Source of the DNA: Acidobacteriota bacterium | GTDB taxonomy: Bacteria; Acidobacteriota; Terriglobia; Terriglobales; Acidobacteriaceae | Assembly: GCA_021799945.1 (NCBI GenBank) | Contig: JAJYZK010000152.1 | Span: 1-7,260 of the forward strand | Length of the DNA: 7,260 nucleotides | Direction: 5' to 3' | In this document: piece by piece, positions 6,733 to 7,260 of the stretch | How the letters are laid out: the number at the start of each line of letters is the position of its first letter | Position numbering within the stretch: the first letter of the stretch is position 1 | Made by a program: the position numbers and the translations under genes | Notes under the pieces: generated by a model | What the model saw: only the letters and a program-made list of their open reading frames with translations | Databases searched by the model: none | What the model was told of the DNA's origin: nothing

Positions 6733-6755
6733 TAGGGCCTGTTCACGCTACCCGG
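6733..6755 (+). repeat. Left terminal inverted repeat of the MITE, including TA
   Basis: The stretch starts TAGGGCCTGTTCACGC and is the exact reverse complement of 6979-7001. The first two bases (TA) are probably target duplication, leaving a 21-bp perfect inverted repeat. Similarity continues inward in imperfect form (CAGCG and GAGCG blocks on both sides) to about 45 bp. Confidence 0.85.
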
Positions 6756-6999
6756 ACGGCAGCGACGGGAGCGGATTTTACTGAATGCGCGAAGCGAGGA
6801 GTGGCGAATGTCGGGACATTTTAGCGACGAGCGACAAAGCAGTCGGGAAAATCCGCCCCGTCCCTTCGGGTTGCGGCGAAACTCGGGCCATCCTTCGTTG
6901 TCGGCCTTGACTGGGGGCCTGCCACAGCCTGCGGCCTCCGCCTCGTCTGGCCCGATTTTCGCTCGCAACGCTGCTCGCCCGGGTAGCGTGAACAGGCCC
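6735..6999. mobile_element. 265-bp MITE-like non-autonomous element
   Basis: Perfect 21-bp terminal inverted repeats flanked by TA on both sides define a short element that encodes no transposase. TA duplication is typical of IS630/Tc1-mariner transposition, so a related transposase elsewhere in the genome probably mobilises it; the family is inferred from TA only. Inside, AATGTC-GG-GACATT (6807-6820) forms a small palindrome. Short frames are open on both strands, but they end in the inverted repeats with the same peptide tail and are not believable genes. The element starts 11 nt after the cluster's last stop and ends 4 nt before the stop codon of the convergent gene, so it makes up nearly the whole spacer and could fold in RNA as a bidirectional transcription barrier. 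Confidence 0.8.
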
Positions 7000-7001
7000 T
7001 A
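6979..7001 (-). repeat. Right terminal inverted repeat of the MITE, including TA
   Basis: This is the exact reverse complement of 6733-6755, ending in CCCTA. The TA plus the next base G makes a TAG stop for frames leaving the element on the plus strand. Confidence 0.85.
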
Positions 7002-7003
7002 GA

Positions 7004-7260
7004 TCACGCGGGATTTCCTTCGGCGAGGGAGCCGCAGCCATCGCTTGGGCTGGGCGCCTCGCCGCAGTCATTCGCGCAGTCATTCAGAAGAACGGAAATC
7101 ACGTCCGCCGCTGTGTAGGTGGAGCTGCCCCGCGCCAGGAATCGCGGGACGCTGGTCAGATCGGCGCCTGCCGTCACCAGGCCGGGCTCCACGAGTTTTC
7201 CAATCCTCACTTGCGGATGACCGATGTTCGCAAGCAGCGCATTGCAGATACACTTCCGGC
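7004..7260 (-). CDS. Nitronate monooxygenase-like protein, C-terminal part (5' end beyond window)
   Basis: The minus-strand frame runs from the right edge to a TGA at 7004-7006 and gives about 84 C-terminal residues. The series CICNALLANIGHPQVR, then EPGLVTAGADL, RFLARG and YTAADVI matches the C-terminal pattern I know from nitronate monooxygenases (formerly 2-nitropropane dioxygenases), FMN-dependent TIM-barrel enzymes that oxidise alkyl nitronates. The flavin-binding part lies outside the window, so the enzymatic assignment rests on this tail only; related FMN enoyl reductases are a less likely alternative. After the usual end of the fold it has about 25 extra residues with three Cys and Ser/Pro/Gly-rich sequence. 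It converges on the cytochrome cluster and probably has no link to it. Confidence 0.7.
   Translation of the reverse strand, partial: RKCICNALLANIGHPQVRIGKLVEPGLVTAGADLTSVPRFLARGSSTYTAADVISVLLNDCANDCGEAPSPSDGCGSLAEGNPA

Noticed and set aside
6778..7083. Open frames across the MITE on both strands
   Set aside because: They span the inverted repeats and the edge of the convergent gene, share the same peptide tail made by the repeats, and show no protein family.

Overview
The window holds a compact plus-strand gene cluster for periplasmic and outer-membrane electron transfer, followed by a small non-autonomous transposable element and the tail of an oppositely oriented metabolic gene. Every main product has a secretion signal or membrane anchor, and the first ends in a beta-barrel C-terminus. 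The host is therefore a Gram-negative, moderately GC-rich bacterium. The style of the cytochromes (FARKY...CxxCH...P.LN.FG barrel fusion, repeated GPDL...RMP cytochrome domains) is common in Acidobacteriota, Nitrospirota and some Proteobacteria; I cannot fix the phylum from sequence alone.

Layout. Positions 1-399 hold no gene I can support. At 400-435 two perfect 14-bp palindromes (GTGA-N6-TCAC), 22 bp centre to centre, form a tandem CRP/FNR-type operator upstream of the cluster. Then come five plus-strand genes. The first (538-2007) is a fused monoheme cytochrome/outer-membrane beta-barrel resembling the Cyc2 type. The second (2104-2715) is a secreted type 1 copper cupredoxin with an amicyanin-like Cys/His/Met loop and a C-terminal beta-sandwich domain. 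A 224-bp gap with a strong hairpin follows. The third (2940-4880) is a membrane-anchored cytochrome with six CxxCH motifs in five tandem domains. The fourth (4877-5443) is a small monoheme cytochrome c. The fifth (5440-6723) is a secreted protein I do not recognise, built from two diverged copies of one domain. The last three genes overlap by ATGA junctions and are probably translationally coupled.

Interpretation. A heme-porin, a blue copper protein and two anchored c-type cytochromes form a plausible electron conduit between the cell surface and the inner-membrane respiratory chain. This layout recalls Cyc2-based iron oxidation, but neither the donor nor the direction of flow can be read from the sequence. 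The unknown fifth protein is the most novel component.

Right end. A 265-bp MITE-like element (21-bp perfect terminal inverted repeats flanked by TA) fills nearly the whole gap between the cluster and the convergent 3' end of a nitronate monooxygenase-like gene, which runs off the right edge on the minus strand.
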